The notes under the pieces are model-generated. The model did not search any database. It had not been told where the DNA came from and saw only the letters and a list, made by a program, of their open reading frames with translations. The position numbers and the translations under genes were made by a program. A DNA stretch of 64,000 bases from Arthrobacter sp. AL12 (GTDB taxonomy: Bacteria > Actinomycetota > Actinomycetes > Actinomycetales > Micrococcaceae): assembly GCF_029960645.1 (NCBI RefSeq), contig NZ_JASBQY010000017.1:28423-92422 (forward strand), in the 5' to 3' direction. Below, piece by piece: positions 43,903 through 53,205 of this stretch (position 1 is the stretch's first letter; every line of letters begins with the position of its first letter).

Positions 43903-46900
43903 ATGAACAGTGCACATCGCCGGCGCGAGCCTGCCCGTTTTCAGCCAGTTTCCGCCGCCGCACTCGCTTTCCGGCGCTTTCTGGGCATCCTGGCCGCTCT
44001 GGCTGTGGCCCTGTTCGGGTTCGTGGTCCCTGCCTCGGCCGCGCCAACAGCCCAGGTAAATACGGCGGTCAGCACCGGCCCGGCACCGACCGTGGTGGGC
44101 ATGCAGTCCACCCCTTCAGTGGAGGCCGGTGTCTTTGTCCCGGTGCAGGGCCGCGCCGTGGATACCCGCACGGGTTTGGGTGGCATCACCGGACCGGTTG
44201 CGGCCGGCACATGGTATCCGTTCCAGATCCTCGGGCGGGTAGGGGTGCCGACTATCGGGGTCGACGCGGTGCTGGTGAATCTGACCGTCGTGAACGGGTC
44301 CACGGCAAACGCGGCGCAGCTGGTGCCCAACACTGCCCGTCACCGGGACACCACGGTCCTTTTCTCCGGCTCCAATGACACGATCTCGAACTCTGCCGTC
44401 GTGGCCGTCGGAACCGACGGGATGCTCGCGCTGTCCTCTTCCACTTCGCAGCAGTTCATCGTTGATGTGCAGGGCTATTTCACCGCCGGCGATACCCCGG
44501 CCCCTGGCGGATTCGTTTCTGTTCCTACTTCCCGGGTCATCGATACCCGCAACGGGACCGGGTATCCGGCCGGCGCCTGGTCAGGGTCCGGTATTAAGAG
44601 CCTGACGCTGAAGGGCAAAGGCGGCGTCCCGGACACGGCCACAGCAGTGTTCGCCAACATCACGGTCATCAACGACACGGACATCGCGCAGCTTGGTTTC
44701 ACAACGCTGCCCGGCGGCGGCTTCGCACCCAACCCCGCCGGGCCAGGCACAGGCCTCAGCTTCCGCGGATCAGCGACCACGGCCGTCGCGGCGGTGCTGA
44801 ATCTGAACGCGGAGGGCGTGGTGGATATCAAGCATGATCCTTCCTACGCCACCGGCTTCCACGTGCTCGTGGACATCCAGGGCTACTTCGACGGGCAGGT
44901 CTCCACGAGTTCCTTCACCACGGTCGAATCCCGGCTCTACGACTCGCGAATCCCCAACACCCCGATACCGGCCAACACCACCGTTGAAGTCCAAGTCGGC
45001 GGGGTCGGCGGGCTGCCCGCCGCGTCACCCAGTGTCGCCGGTGTCGTCATGAACATCACCCCGCTGACCTCCGGCTGGGGCTTCCTCACGCTGTGGCCCT
45101 CGGACGAGACGGAACCGAACCTTAGCTCTGTGAACTACACTGCTGACTCGGTCTCGAACACCATGGTGGTCAGGCCCAGCGCCACCACGGGCAAGATCAA
45201 GATCAAAAACACCGGATCCAGCACGGTTCACATCGTGCTCGATTCCCAGGGCTGGTTCGCCAACGCCAACCTCCTCCCGCCAGTCACGGTCAACGGGACC
45301 GAGTCCGGGGCCCGCGGCAAGGCCTCTATGCTCAGCCACACGCTCACCGACTCCTCCAAACTCGCGATCAACCCGACCAGCGGCAACGTCGTGCTCACCG
45401 GCAGGCTGCTCCACGTCCGCGGCGTCGGCCAGGACATGAATGTTGCCTGGCGGTACAACTCCAGGTACGACCACCGCCCCACCCTGTCCATGGGCCGGCT
45501 GGAAACAGCGCTCAGGTTCGACCCGGCGAACGGGAACATGATCTACACCGCCCCGGACGGCGGCTGGTACACCTTCACCGCCTCCGGCAGCACCTACACC
45601 ATGCCCCCGGAGATAAACGCCTCCCTGACGAAGGTCTCCGCCGCCGAGTACCGGATCCGGTTCAACGACACCGGCACCACCAACGTCTACCAGGACGACG
45701 GCACCACCTTCGTGCTCCAACGCTCCTTCGACGCGAACACCACCAACCCCAACACCGTCACCTACACCCACAACAACGGCCGACTCACCCAGACCACGGA
45801 CACCCAGGGCCGCACCGTCTCCTACACCTACGGCGACAGCAGGAACCTCAACCAGCCCTCGGCCGTCAAGGACAACTCGCTGAACCGCACCATAGCGATG
45901 GAATACGGCGGCGGCGAAGGACGGATGTCCAAGATCACCGACGCCACCGGCGCAGTGACCACCCTCGGCTACACGGGCGGGAAACTCACCTCCATCACCG
46001 ACGGCCGGACCAACACCACCACCGTCGCCTACGCCACCGACTCCTGGGTCAACACCATCACCTACGGCTCCGGCTCACCCGCCGCGGCGACCTGGACCCT
46101 CAGCCACAACACCGGCCCCACCCAGTCCTTCCTGACCGATCCCAACAGCAAACAGACCACATTCACCCTGGATGCCAGCAAGACCCGGGTAACGGGCACC
46201 ACGGACCCGAACGGCAACACCGGTTCGACAACGTTTGACGGGCACGACAACCGCCTCACCACCACCAATGGCGTTGGCCAGACCACGACAGCCACCTACA
46301 ACCCGAACAACAGCCTCACCAAAATCACCTCGCCGGCAGGTACGGCCGGGGGAACTGGCGGGGAGGTTTCCGTCACCTACCCGACCGCCGCGGGCGATCC
46401 TCTGCTGAACTACCGGCCCAACACCAGCATCAGCAGCGAAGGCCACGCCAGCTCCATCCAGTACGACCCGAACACCAAAAGCCCGTCGGCGATCATCACC
46501 CCGGATAACCTCGGCGGCACTCCGCAACGCTTCTACCAGGGCGACGCCGCCGGAACGACCTGCGGCGCCAAACCCGGATCGCTCTGCCGCTCCACCGACG
46601 GCAACGGCAACGACACCACCTACACCTACGACACCGCCGGGAACCCGGTCACCATCACCCGTCCCTTGCCCCTGGGAACCATCACCAACACCTTCGACGC
46701 GGCGGGCAGGATCGCGAACAGCAAAGACGGCAAGAACCAGACAGCGACCTACACCTACGACGCCAACGACCGGCTCACCCAGACCCGCTACGGCGCCACC
46801 TGCGCCGTGGCGACCTGCGTCAGCTACGCCTACGACCCCGCCGGAAACCTCACCACCCGGACCGACGCCGCGGGCACCACCACCTACACTTGGGACGCAC

Positions 46901-48288
46901 AGAACCGCATCACCAGCAAGGCCATCGGCGGAATAACGACCTCGCTGACCTACGACGGGGCCTCCAACATCCTCACCTCCGTAGACCCCCTCGGGACGGT
47001 GGCATACCGCTATGACGCCGCGAACCGGCTGACCGCCCTCGCCGAGCCCGGCGGCAGCTGCCCGACGACCCCTGCCTTCCCGAACGCCACCAAGTGCACC
47101 GGCTTCGACTACGACAACGCCAACCGCCGCACCGCCACCAAATACCCCAACGGCGTCAAGAACACCACCATCTACGACAACGCCGGCCGGACCACCTCCA
47201 TCACCGCCACCAACACCGGCGCCGGAGTCCTGGCAAAACGCGACTACACCTACACCCTCAACGGCACCAAGGACGGTGGCCAACGCAAGACCATGACCAC
47301 CGACACGGGGGTCATCACGACCTACGGCTACGACAAACTCAACCGGCTCACCTCAGACATCACCGGGAGCAGCACCGAGACCTGGGCCTACGACCAGAAC
47401 GGCAACCGCACCCTGGCCACCAAGACCAGCGCCGCGAACATCCACTCAGCGTTCAACGCCGCCGACCAGCTCTGCTGGACCGGCCCAGCCACCGGAACCT
47501 GCGCCACACCCCCGGCAGGAGCCACCAGCTACGCCCACGACGCCAACGGCAACACCACCACCGCCGGGACCACCACCAGCGCCTGGAACGTCTTCGACCA
47601 GCTCACCTCCACCACAGCCGGCGGCACAACCACCAACTTCACCTACGCCGGACAGAGGAACGACGAACGCACCACCGCCGGAGGAACCAGCTTCCTCAAC
47701 GGCACGCTCGGCACCACCCGGCAAACCACAGGCGGGGCCAGCACCTCGTTCATCCGCGACCCCAGCGGTACGCTCATCAGCATGCGAAACAGTGCCGGGG
47801 CGAGCTTCTACTACACCACCGACGCTCTCGGATCGACTATCCTCCTCACCGACAGCGCGCAGGCCAAAGCCGCGACCTACAGCTACGACTCCTGGGGCAA
47901 GACCACGGCAACGGGCACACAGGCCGCCGCCAACCCCTGGCAGTACGCCGGCGGCTACAAAGACACCACCACCGGATACATCAAATTCGGCGCCCGCTAC
48001 TACGACCCCACGGTCGGCCGCTTCACCCAACCCGACCCCTCCGGACAGGAACAAAACCGCTACCTTTACGCCGCAGCCAACCCCTGCAACCGCAATGACC
48101 CGACGGGTCTTGACTCGGGTGCCTGCCAGATTTCCTCGATAGGTCTCGCATTCGGAGTCTTGGGCATCATCGGGGCTTCCGCATCCATTCCGGTTACCGG
48201 TCCCGTCGGGTTCTGGGCCGTCGTTGGACTCACGGGAGCACTATTTGGTGCAGCCGCCGGCGGCACCGGGGTCATACACAACTGCTGA
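43903..48288 (+). CDS. Secreted RHS/YD-repeat protein with hydrophobic C-terminal tip (transposon cargo)
   Basis: A 1,461-residue exported polymorphic-toxin-like protein. Seen: Sec signal peptide (basic start, FRRFLGILAALAVALFGFVV, cleavage near ASA-AP); three modules of about 130 residues, each starting with a (V/Y)DTR-like segment and ending VDVQGYF, VDIQGYF or LDSQGWF, as in actinobacterial surface proteins; then many YD repeats (TYTYDTAGN, YRYDAANRLT) ending in the RHS core GYIKFGARYYDPTVGRFTQP...NRNDPTGLD. After the core come only 57 residues, Gly/Ala-rich with two hydrophobic stretches and a terminal HNC. In RHS proteins this variable tip is the toxin. ATG 43903 has GGGGGAA; TTG 43840 extends the frame by 21 codons. 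The tip looks membrane-active rather than enzymatic; that is inference. Confidence 0.88.
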   Translation: MNSAHRRREPARFQPVSAAALAFRRFLGILAALAVALFGFVVPASAAPTAQVNTAVSTGPAPTVVGMQSTPSVEAGVFVPVQGRAVDTRTGLGGITGPVAAGTWYPFQILGRVGVPTIGVDAVLVNLTVVNGSTANAAQLVPNTARHRDTTVLFSGSNDTISNSAVVAVGTDGMLALSSSTSQQFIVDVQGYFTAGDTPAPGGFVSVPTSRVIDTRNGTGYPAGAWSGSGIKSLTLKGKGGVPDTATAVFANITVINDTDIAQLGFTTLPGGGFAPNPAGPGTGLSFRGSATTAVAAVLNLNAEGVVDIKHDPSYATGFHVLVDIQGYFDGQVSTSSFTTVESRLYDSRIPNTPIPANTTVEVQVGGVGGLPAASPSVAGVVMNITPLTSGWGFLTLWPSDETEPNLSSVNYTADSVSNTMVVRPSATTGKIKIKNTGSSTVHIVLDSQGWFANANLLPPVTVNGTESGARGKASMLSHTLTDSSKLAINPTSGNVVLTGRLLHVRGVGQDMNVAWRYNSRYDHRPTLSMGRLETALRFDPANGNMIYTAPDGGWYTFTASGSTYTMPPEINASLTKVSAAEYRIRFNDTGTTNVYQDDGTTFVLQRSFDANTTNPNTVTYTHNNGRLTQTTDTQGRTVSYTYGDSRNLNQPSAVKDNSLNRTIAMEYGGGEGRMSKITDATGAVTTLGYTGGKLTSITDGRTNTTTVAYATDSWVNTITYGSGSPAAATWTLSHNTGPTQSFLTDPNSKQTTFTLDASKTRVTGTTDPNGNTGSTTFDGHDNRLTTTNGVGQTTTATYNPNNSLTKITSPAGTAGGTGGEVSVTYPTAAGDPLLNYRPNTSISSEGHASSIQYDPNTKSPSAIITPDNLGGTPQRFYQGDAAGTTCGAKPGSLCRSTDGNGNDTTYTYDTAGNPVTITRPLPLGTITNTFDAAGRIANSKDGKNQTATYTYDANDRLTQTRYGATCAVATCVSYAYDPAGNLTTRTDAAGTTTYTWDAQNRITSKAIGGITTSLTYDGASNILTSVDPLGTVAYRYDAANRLTALAEPGGSCPTTPAFPNATKCTGFDYDNANRRTATKYPNGVKNTTIYDNAGRTTSITATNTGAGVLAKRDYTYTLNGTKDGGQRKTMTTDTGVITTYGYDKLNRLTSDITGSSTETWAYDQNGNRTLATKTSAANIHSAFNAADQLCWTGPATGTCATPPAGATSYAHDANGNTTTAGTTTSAWNVFDQLTSTTAGGTTTNFTYAGQRNDERTTAGGTSFLNGTLGTTRQTTGGASTSFIRDPSGTLISMRNSAGASFYYTTDALGSTILLTDSAQAKAATYSYDSWGKTTATGTQAAANPWQYAGGYKDTTTGYIKFGARYYDPTVGRFTQPDPSGQEQNRYLYAAANPCNRNDPTGLDSGACQISSIGLAFGVLGIIGASASIPVTGPVGFWAVVGLTGALFGAAAGGTGVIHNC

Positions 48289-48308
48289 CCAGCTTTAGGG
48301 AAGGAAAA

Positions 48309-48479
48309 ATGCTGAGCCGCTTCTTTATCGCCGTTATGTCACTTCTAACAGTTGCCGGCGTGATGTCCATAGCAGCAGCCTCTGACACTGCAGGTCAGGT
48401 CATTGGCGTCGTGATGACTCTATCCGGTCTTGCTGGTGTTTTTGCCGGGATTATGTCGAGGCGGCAGAGGAAAGGCTGA
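48309..48479 (+). CDS. Small two-helix membrane protein, candidate immunity protein
   Basis: A 56-residue protein, 20 bp after the RHS gene. Seen: ATG preceded by a strong AAGGAA; hydrophobic helix 1 (FFIAVMSLLTVAGVMSIAAA), a short Asp/Thr/Gln turn, helix 2 (VIGVVMTLSGLAGVFAGIM) and a basic tail RRQRKG. I know no family for it. A small membrane protein directly downstream of an RHS toxin tip that is itself hydrophobic is the expected position and topology for cognate immunity, but this is inferred. The 219 bp from here to tniR hold no further gene. Confidence 0.65.
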   Translation: MLSRFFIAVMSLLTVAGVMSIAAASDTAGQVIGVVMTLSGLAGVFAGIMSRRQRKG

Positions 48480-48698
48480 GGTTTTGCGAATCTACTGGAG
48501 CCTGCACCACCGCCTGCCAGATGCAGCTGCGATGCCGTGTATCAGGAGAAGGACCTTGGATCGTTTCCTGTCGCTGGTGTCCTCGTATAGGCCGCATTGT
48601 TTTTGATTCATGTACGACGGGGACGAGCGCGGGGTCAATACAAGATTCACATCTAACTAAAGACCGTTGAGGCCTCGAGCCGCAGCCCCACAGCAAAG

Positions 48699-49331
48699 TC
48701 AGCTAGCTGAAAGTAGTCTTTGGCCGTCGGGTCGCAGTTCCCCGGTTGGTGAGACGTGACGGTAGAGGGTTTGGCGGGTGATGCCAAGTTCGGTGCAGAG
48801 GTCGCTGATTTTGGTTCCGGGTTTGCCCATGGATGCCATGGCGAGTCGGAGTTTCGCGGGGGTCATTTTGTAGGGGCGACCACCGTTCCTCCCGCGGGCT
48901 CGAGCGGAGGCGAGGCCGGCGATGGTCCGTTCCGAGATGAGTTCCCGTTCGAACTCTGCGAGGGCAGCGAAGATCCCGAAGACCAGCTTGCCGGAGGCGG
49001 TGGTGGTGTCGATGGCGGCGCCCTGCCCGGTGAGGACCTTCAGCCCGATGCCGCGTTCGGTGATTTCGTGGACGATGTTTACCAGGTGGCGCAGGTCCCG
49101 GCCGAGCCGGTCGAGCTTCCAGACGACCAGGGTGTCGCCCTGACGGAGGGCTTTGAGGCAGGCGGCCAGTTGGGGTCGGTCGTCCTTCTTCCCGGAAGCC
49201 ATGTCCTCGTAGAGGGAATCTTCGGCGATCCCGGCGGCCAGGAGCGCGTCGTGTTGCAGGTCTGTTGTCTGGGAGCCGTCGGTCTTTGAGACGCGCATGT
49301 ATCCGACCAGCACCGATTTCTCCTCTGTCAT
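48699..49331 (-). CDS. tniR: Transposon resolvase TniR
   Basis: A 210-residue serine recombinase that resolves transposition cointegrates. Seen: catalytic Ser15 in GYMRVSKTDGSQ, VVWKLDRLGRDLRHLVN, LVFGIFAALAEFERELISERT, and a C-terminal helix-turn-helix (KISDLCTELGITRQTLYRHVSP). It stands after tniQ as in Tn5053, with a res-like sequence overlapping its start codon. It is clearly different in sequence from the resident resolvase at 42909. Confidence 0.92.
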   Translation of the reverse strand: MTEEKSVLVGYMRVSKTDGSQTTDLQHDALLAAGIAEDSLYEDMASGKKDDRPQLAACLKALRQGDTLVVWKLDRLGRDLRHLVNIVHEITERGIGLKVLTGQGAAIDTTTASGKLVFGIFAALAEFERELISERTIAGLASARARGRNGGRPYKMTPAKLRLAMASMGKPGTKISDLCTELGITRQTLYRHVSPTGELRPDGQRLLSAS

Positions 49332-49395
49332 TTATACGTTCGTTTAAGTGACAGCGTGATTCCAAATCGAAGTGGAATCGGAATATGTCACTTAA
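49326..49395. promoter_or_regulatory. Candidate res recombination site of TniR
   Basis: 49326-49353 is exactly 28 bp with TGTCA at one end and TGACA at the other, the size and end symmetry of a resolvase crossover site (site I). It is followed by a nested inverted repeat: TTAAGTGACA (49344-49353) with TGTCACTTAA (49386-49395), enclosing GATTCCA and TGGAATC. Position between tniQ and tniR is that expected for res in this family. Confidence 0.6.
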
Positions 49396-49425
49396 CCCGT
49401 TAATTATTCTACGTCAGGCAAAGGG

Positions 49426-50610
49426 TCATTGATTCTCTGTTCGTGACAAAAAGTCCAGGGGTATCTGAAGCTCGGCGAAGGTTTGCCGGAGACTGCCCAC
49501 GGATTCTTCACTCCGGCATCCGTACCGTGCGAAGTCGTAGAGCTGCTGCGCGACGAGCGGGTCTACTTTGGCTGCTGCGATGCAGACTTCCAGTGCGTCC
49601 GTTGTCTGCTTCCAGAGCTCATCGAGAGTCGGCTTCTCCTGGGGGGTTGCTGTCAGTGGTCCACGCGGGGTTCCGTCGCTGATCCGGGGGTTCGGTTCGG
49701 GACGCAGGAGGTGCGCGGAGGTACCCAGAGCAGTCAGTGAGCCCGCTTCGATCAGTTCCATCGCGGCGGCGGCTGCTTCGAGCAGCTGCTGCTGGGCAGT
49801 CCAATGAAGGGTCTCGAACGGCTGCCACGAATACAGGCCAGCCCGAAACGGGTGACCGCAGTGTTCCCAGACACGACGAACGTCGTCCAGTTGCCGGCCA
49901 TATCGTCCCTGCGCGGTGGTGAGTTCGTCCAGGAGGGTCCGCAGCAACCGGAACCAGATGCCGGCGTGAACCGGATACCAGGGAAGGTCAACGGAACCGG
50001 TCGTTATTGCCTGCCAGGTCCGCCGGTCCATGAGGGACACCGACTCCGGCAGCGGCCGCTGGTCATGGGCGGGAGTTGCCCACAGAATGTAATCCGGAGG
50101 GTGTCCTTCGTAGGTTTCGAGCCGGCGCCCGTGTACCAGGCAGCTGGCCATGAGCGGCAATTGCCAGACGAGCAGGAGCGCCGGGCTGGATTCCAGGCAG
50201 TCCGGGCATCCCCGCCGCGCCCCGGTTTCCGGCAGCCATGGCAGCCACTTCCGCGGAGTATAGATATTGCGCCGATTCGGTGGCAGGAGCACCGAGAGCT
50301 GGTGCACATAGGTTTCGTAAGTGCCGGGGGCAGGGTCGAGGCTGTCGAAGAGCCATGGCACCCATCCGGCCATGGTCATGGCGATTTCGCGTTGTTGGTC
50401 AAGGCCGGTGCGCTTGGCTAGCTCTTCGAGCAGGTGCGTCGGCGGGTTCAGATCCAGCTCGGGGTCGCTGAGTTCCCTTTGGCCCAGTCCGTGTTCGAGC
50501 AGCGCGTAGGAATACATGCCGTAGCTGGCGGCGATCCGACGCAGCCAGGAGGACAACGATTCCATTTCTACAGGTGCCGGGTGCAGGGGCCAGCGTTCCG
50601 GTGGTCTCAT
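49426..50610 (-). CDS. tniQ: Transposition protein TniQ
   Basis: A 394-residue accessory protein of target recognition in Tn7/Tn402-type transposition. Seen: the N-terminal TniQ motif WPLHPAPVEMESLSSWLRRIAASYGM, a zinc-ribbon-like CPDC...CLVHG (Cys-x2-Cys ... Cys-x2-His), and a long C-terminal helical region. Length is typical for Tn5053 TniQ. The ATG overlaps the tniB stop (ATGA), so translation is coupled. Confidence 0.9.
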   Translation of the reverse strand: MRPPERWPLHPAPVEMESLSSWLRRIAASYGMYSYALLEHGLGQRELSDPELDLNPPTHLLEELAKRTGLDQQREIAMTMAGWVPWLFDSLDPAPGTYETYVHQLSVLLPPNRRNIYTPRKWLPWLPETGARRGCPDCLESSPALLLVWQLPLMASCLVHGRRLETYEGHPPDYILWATPAHDQRPLPESVSLMDRRTWQAITTGSVDLPWYPVHAGIWFRLLRTLLDELTTAQGRYGRQLDDVRRVWEHCGHPFRAGLYSWQPFETLHWTAQQQLLEAAAAAMELIEAGSLTALGTSAHLLRPEPNPRISDGTPRGPLTATPQEKPTLDELWKQTTDALEVCIAAAKVDPLVAQQLYDFARYGCRSEESVGSLRQTFAELQIPLDFLSRTENQ

Positions 50611-51524
50611 CTGAGTTCGCGTTCGAACTTCCGGCGCCGGACGCTGGGACCGTCGTATTCGGCCAGCGTCAGCGTCCGGTGGTTGATGGATTCTTCGCCG
50701 CTGTCCACGGCGGCTACTGCGGCTTCGGTCAGGAGCGACGTGAGCTCCCCGATGGTGCCCTCGCTGCGGGTGAGGAGGTAGCGGGCCATGTCATCGGCCG
50801 CCAGATTCGAGCGCGTGCGCAGCGGGAACGAGGATGCGAAGCTGGCCAGCAGGGACAACAGGTCTGCATCGGCCTCCCACAAGGGCAGCGTCATGGGCTC
50901 AAACCGGTTTTCGAGCTGGTCATCGGAACGGATCGCGAGATAGGCCTCACGGGTCCCGACCCCCACCAGAGGGATCCGCAGCTCGTTTCCCAGGAAGCGC
51001 AGCAGGTTCAGGAATTCACGCCGGACATCGGCCCGGCCGGCCAGCACATTGTGCAGTTCGTCAATCACCAGAATCCGCACACCGACGCGGCGCAGCACGG
51101 CGAGGGTGAGCTGTTCCAGGTCAGCTACGCGCCGGCGCGGTCCCGTGGGCGCACCGAGCGCTGCGAGGACGGCCGTGTAGAACCGCGGGATGGACGGTTC
51201 GGAGGGCATCTGGACGCACAGGACCGGAATGTGTTCCTGATCTGCGGTGGAGTGTGCCGGGTGCTGGCGGTGGAACCGTTCGATGATCATGGACTTGCCG
51301 TTGTTGGTCGGTCCGATCAGCAGGAGGTTGGGCATGCGTTGTTTGCCGGGCCAGTCATAGAGTGTTTCGAGCCGGGTGAGGGTCTGGACGGCCCGGGGGT
51401 AGCCGATCCAGCGGTCCGCCCGGATGCGCCGGATCCGTTCCTCCGCCGGCAGGCGGGCCATGGCTTGGGCCCAGGGCTGGAGGTGGGACAGATCCGGCGG
51501 CGGGTAGTCATCGATGTTCACCAC
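50607..51524 (-). CDS. tniB: Transposition ATPase TniB
   Basis: A 305-residue AAA+ ATPase, homologous to TnsC/MuB, that selects target DNA and activates TniA. Seen: Walker A GPTNNGKS (71-78), Walker B ILVIDELHN (151-159, Asp155-Glu156), and a sensor-type VGVGTREAY. Two consecutive GTG codons can start it (51524 or 51521), both overlapping the tniA stop region. Catalytic residues are intact. Confidence 0.92.
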   Translation of the reverse strand: MVNIDDYPPPDLSHLQPWAQAMARLPAEERIRRIRADRWIGYPRAVQTLTRLETLYDWPGKQRMPNLLLIGPTNNGKSMIIERFHRQHPAHSTADQEHIPVLCVQMPSEPSIPRFYTAVLAALGAPTGPRRRVADLEQLTLAVLRRVGVRILVIDELHNVLAGRADVRREFLNLLRFLGNELRIPLVGVGTREAYLAIRSDDQLENRFEPMTLPLWEADADLLSLLASFASSFPLRTRSNLAADDMARYLLTRSEGTIGELTSLLTEAAVAAVDSGEESINHRTLTLAEYDGPSVRRRKFERELR

Positions 51525-53191
51525 TGCTCGACCTCGTCAAAAGGACGGGCTGCCGCCTCGTCATTCGTGGGCGGGAGCATTTCATCAGGTGGAGCCGTCG
51601 GGTTCTTCACGGCTCCGGAGGCCTGGAGGTGGCGCCTCCGTTGCAGGTCCCGGCGTGTTCTGCGGGTTGTCCGTTGGGCCGTGGCGGTGATCTCGCGCAT
51701 CTGATCGATCATGCGGAACAGTGCTTCCTCGTTGACCTGGTCGTGTCCCTGCTGGCGGAGCCGCGCCAGTGCCTGCCGGTGTTCCCACAAGGTGACCGCG
51801 GGGTGGGAAACGGTTCGGTATGGGACTTCCACATAGGCCGTTCCTTCCGGTTCCAGCACCCAAACCCTGCTGATGTCCCGCGGGTCCCGCCGGATGATGA
51901 ATTTTTCCTCCCGGTCCCGCCGTGCGATCCAGGGTTTGAGCACGTTCGCGAAGTAGTGGACGTGGTCGATGACAAAACCGGTGCGGGTGATTCGGCGCCG
52001 GATGACCGGCAGGAAATCCACGAGAAACGCGGCGGGGTGTGCAACGACAGGCTGCGCACCGAACTCTCTCACGCCCTCGTCCCAGCGCCCGGCGGGTGTC
52101 TGGTTCAGGGATCCGTGGATGCTGCCGTGGTAGCCGGCGACCGCTAAGGCCAGCCAGCGTTCCAGCTCCGTCAAGGTCAGGGCGGACCTTTTGTCCGCAT
52201 CGTAACCGCCCCGCTGTCCCGGGTTCGAGAAAGTCGTCCCGGGCAGTTCATGGACCCGCTGCATCACCGTGCCGATGATGCGCTCCACGATGCCGCCGTA
52301 GTGCGGTCGCCCGAGTGGCCGGTAACTGAGTTTGATGCCGTGCTGTTCGCAACCGCGGCGCAACGCCTCGCTCTTGAATTCCGAAGCGTTGTCCAGGAAC
52401 AACGCCTTGGGCTTACCGCTCATTGGCCAGGCCGCGTCCACGCCCAGGCATTCCAGCCAGGGCCGCTTGTCGCAGGTCATATGCGCGATGCACAAGCCCA
52501 CCGACACCGCAGACGGCGCCTCCAGGGTCACGACCATTCCCAGAATGCACCGGCTGTAATTATCGATAGCAACCGTCAGGTAGGGCCGGCCGATGGGCTG
52601 CCGGTCCCTGTCATCGACGACAATCAGGTCAATCACGGTGTGATCGATCTGGACCTGGTCCAACGGGGCCACGGTCTCCGGCACCTTCCCGCCGGCCGAC
52701 TGCAAGGACCGGGCGGCGTCGCTGCCCTCACGCCTGCGCCTGACTTCCACGGGATGCAGCGCCTCGATCCGGAGGGCGACAGTATTCCTTGCCGGCGCGG
52801 TCAACCCCTGCGTCTTGCATTCGCGCACAATTTGGCGGTGCACGACCGCGAGGGACGGCTTTTGCTTCGTTAGGTAAGCCTTCCGGATGACTTCCCGGAT
52901 CACGGCTTCCACAGGCTCCGGCAGGCGCCTGCCTCCCCGGCCACCGGCGGAGCGGCCCGGGGCCAGGTCCGTCAGCAGGCCGGCGCCCTTTCGACGCCTT
53001 CCGATGAGGGTGTAGACCTGCCGTCGCGACAATCCCAATTCTTCGGCCGCGCTGTCCGCCGCCCCGTGGGTGACCGTGGCCATCGCCGCCAAAGGGGCGA
53101 TGACCTCGTCCTGCTGGCGCAGGCGCTCCCAAGCCTCATCCGACATGCCCAACAGACCCCGCTCCAGGATCTGCGGGTCATTCGATGTCAT
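51518..53191 (-). CDS. tniA: DDE transposase TniA
   Basis: A 557-residue transposase with an rve-type integrase core. Seen: N-terminal helix-turn-helix region (AAEELGLSRRQVYTLIGRRR), catalytic Asp183 in QIDHT, Asp267 in LFLDNASEF, Glu303 in GGIVERIIG (35 residues between the last two), then a Mu-transposase-like C-terminal domain. Full length with no frameshift, so active transposition is plausible. It is the gene nearest the right end, 147 bp from the terminal repeat, as in Tn402 and Tn5053. Confidence 0.94.
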   Translation of the reverse strand: MTSNDPQILERGLLGMSDEAWERLRQQDEVIAPLAAMATVTHGAADSAAEELGLSRRQVYTLIGRRRKGAGLLTDLAPGRSAGGRGGRRLPEPVEAVIREVIRKAYLTKQKPSLAVVHRQIVRECKTQGLTAPARNTVALRIEALHPVEVRRRREGSDAARSLQSAGGKVPETVAPLDQVQIDHTVIDLIVVDDRDRQPIGRPYLTVAIDNYSRCILGMVVTLEAPSAVSVGLCIAHMTCDKRPWLECLGVDAAWPMSGKPKALFLDNASEFKSEALRRGCEQHGIKLSYRPLGRPHYGGIVERIIGTVMQRVHELPGTTFSNPGQRGGYDADKRSALTLTELERWLALAVAGYHGSIHGSLNQTPAGRWDEGVREFGAQPVVAHPAAFLVDFLPVIRRRITRTGFVIDHVHYFANVLKPWIARRDREEKFIIRRDPRDISRVWVLEPEGTAYVEVPYRTVSHPAVTLWEHRQALARLRQQGHDQVNEEALFRMIDQMREITATAQRTTRRTRRDLQRRRHLQASGAVKNPTAPPDEMLPPTNDEAAARPFDEVEQW

Positions 53192-53205
53192 GACGAGCGC
53201 GGACG

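Noticed and set aside
46075..47283. A 402-codon minus-strand frame inside the RHS gene
   Set aside because: Gly/Val-rich translation produced by the repetitive YD codons on the other strand; no start context or domain.
44500..48000. Repeated short motifs, considered as a CRISPR array or tandem DNA repeat
   Set aside because: They are coding repeats of the YD protein, in frame and variable in length; there are no uniform repeats with unique spacers.
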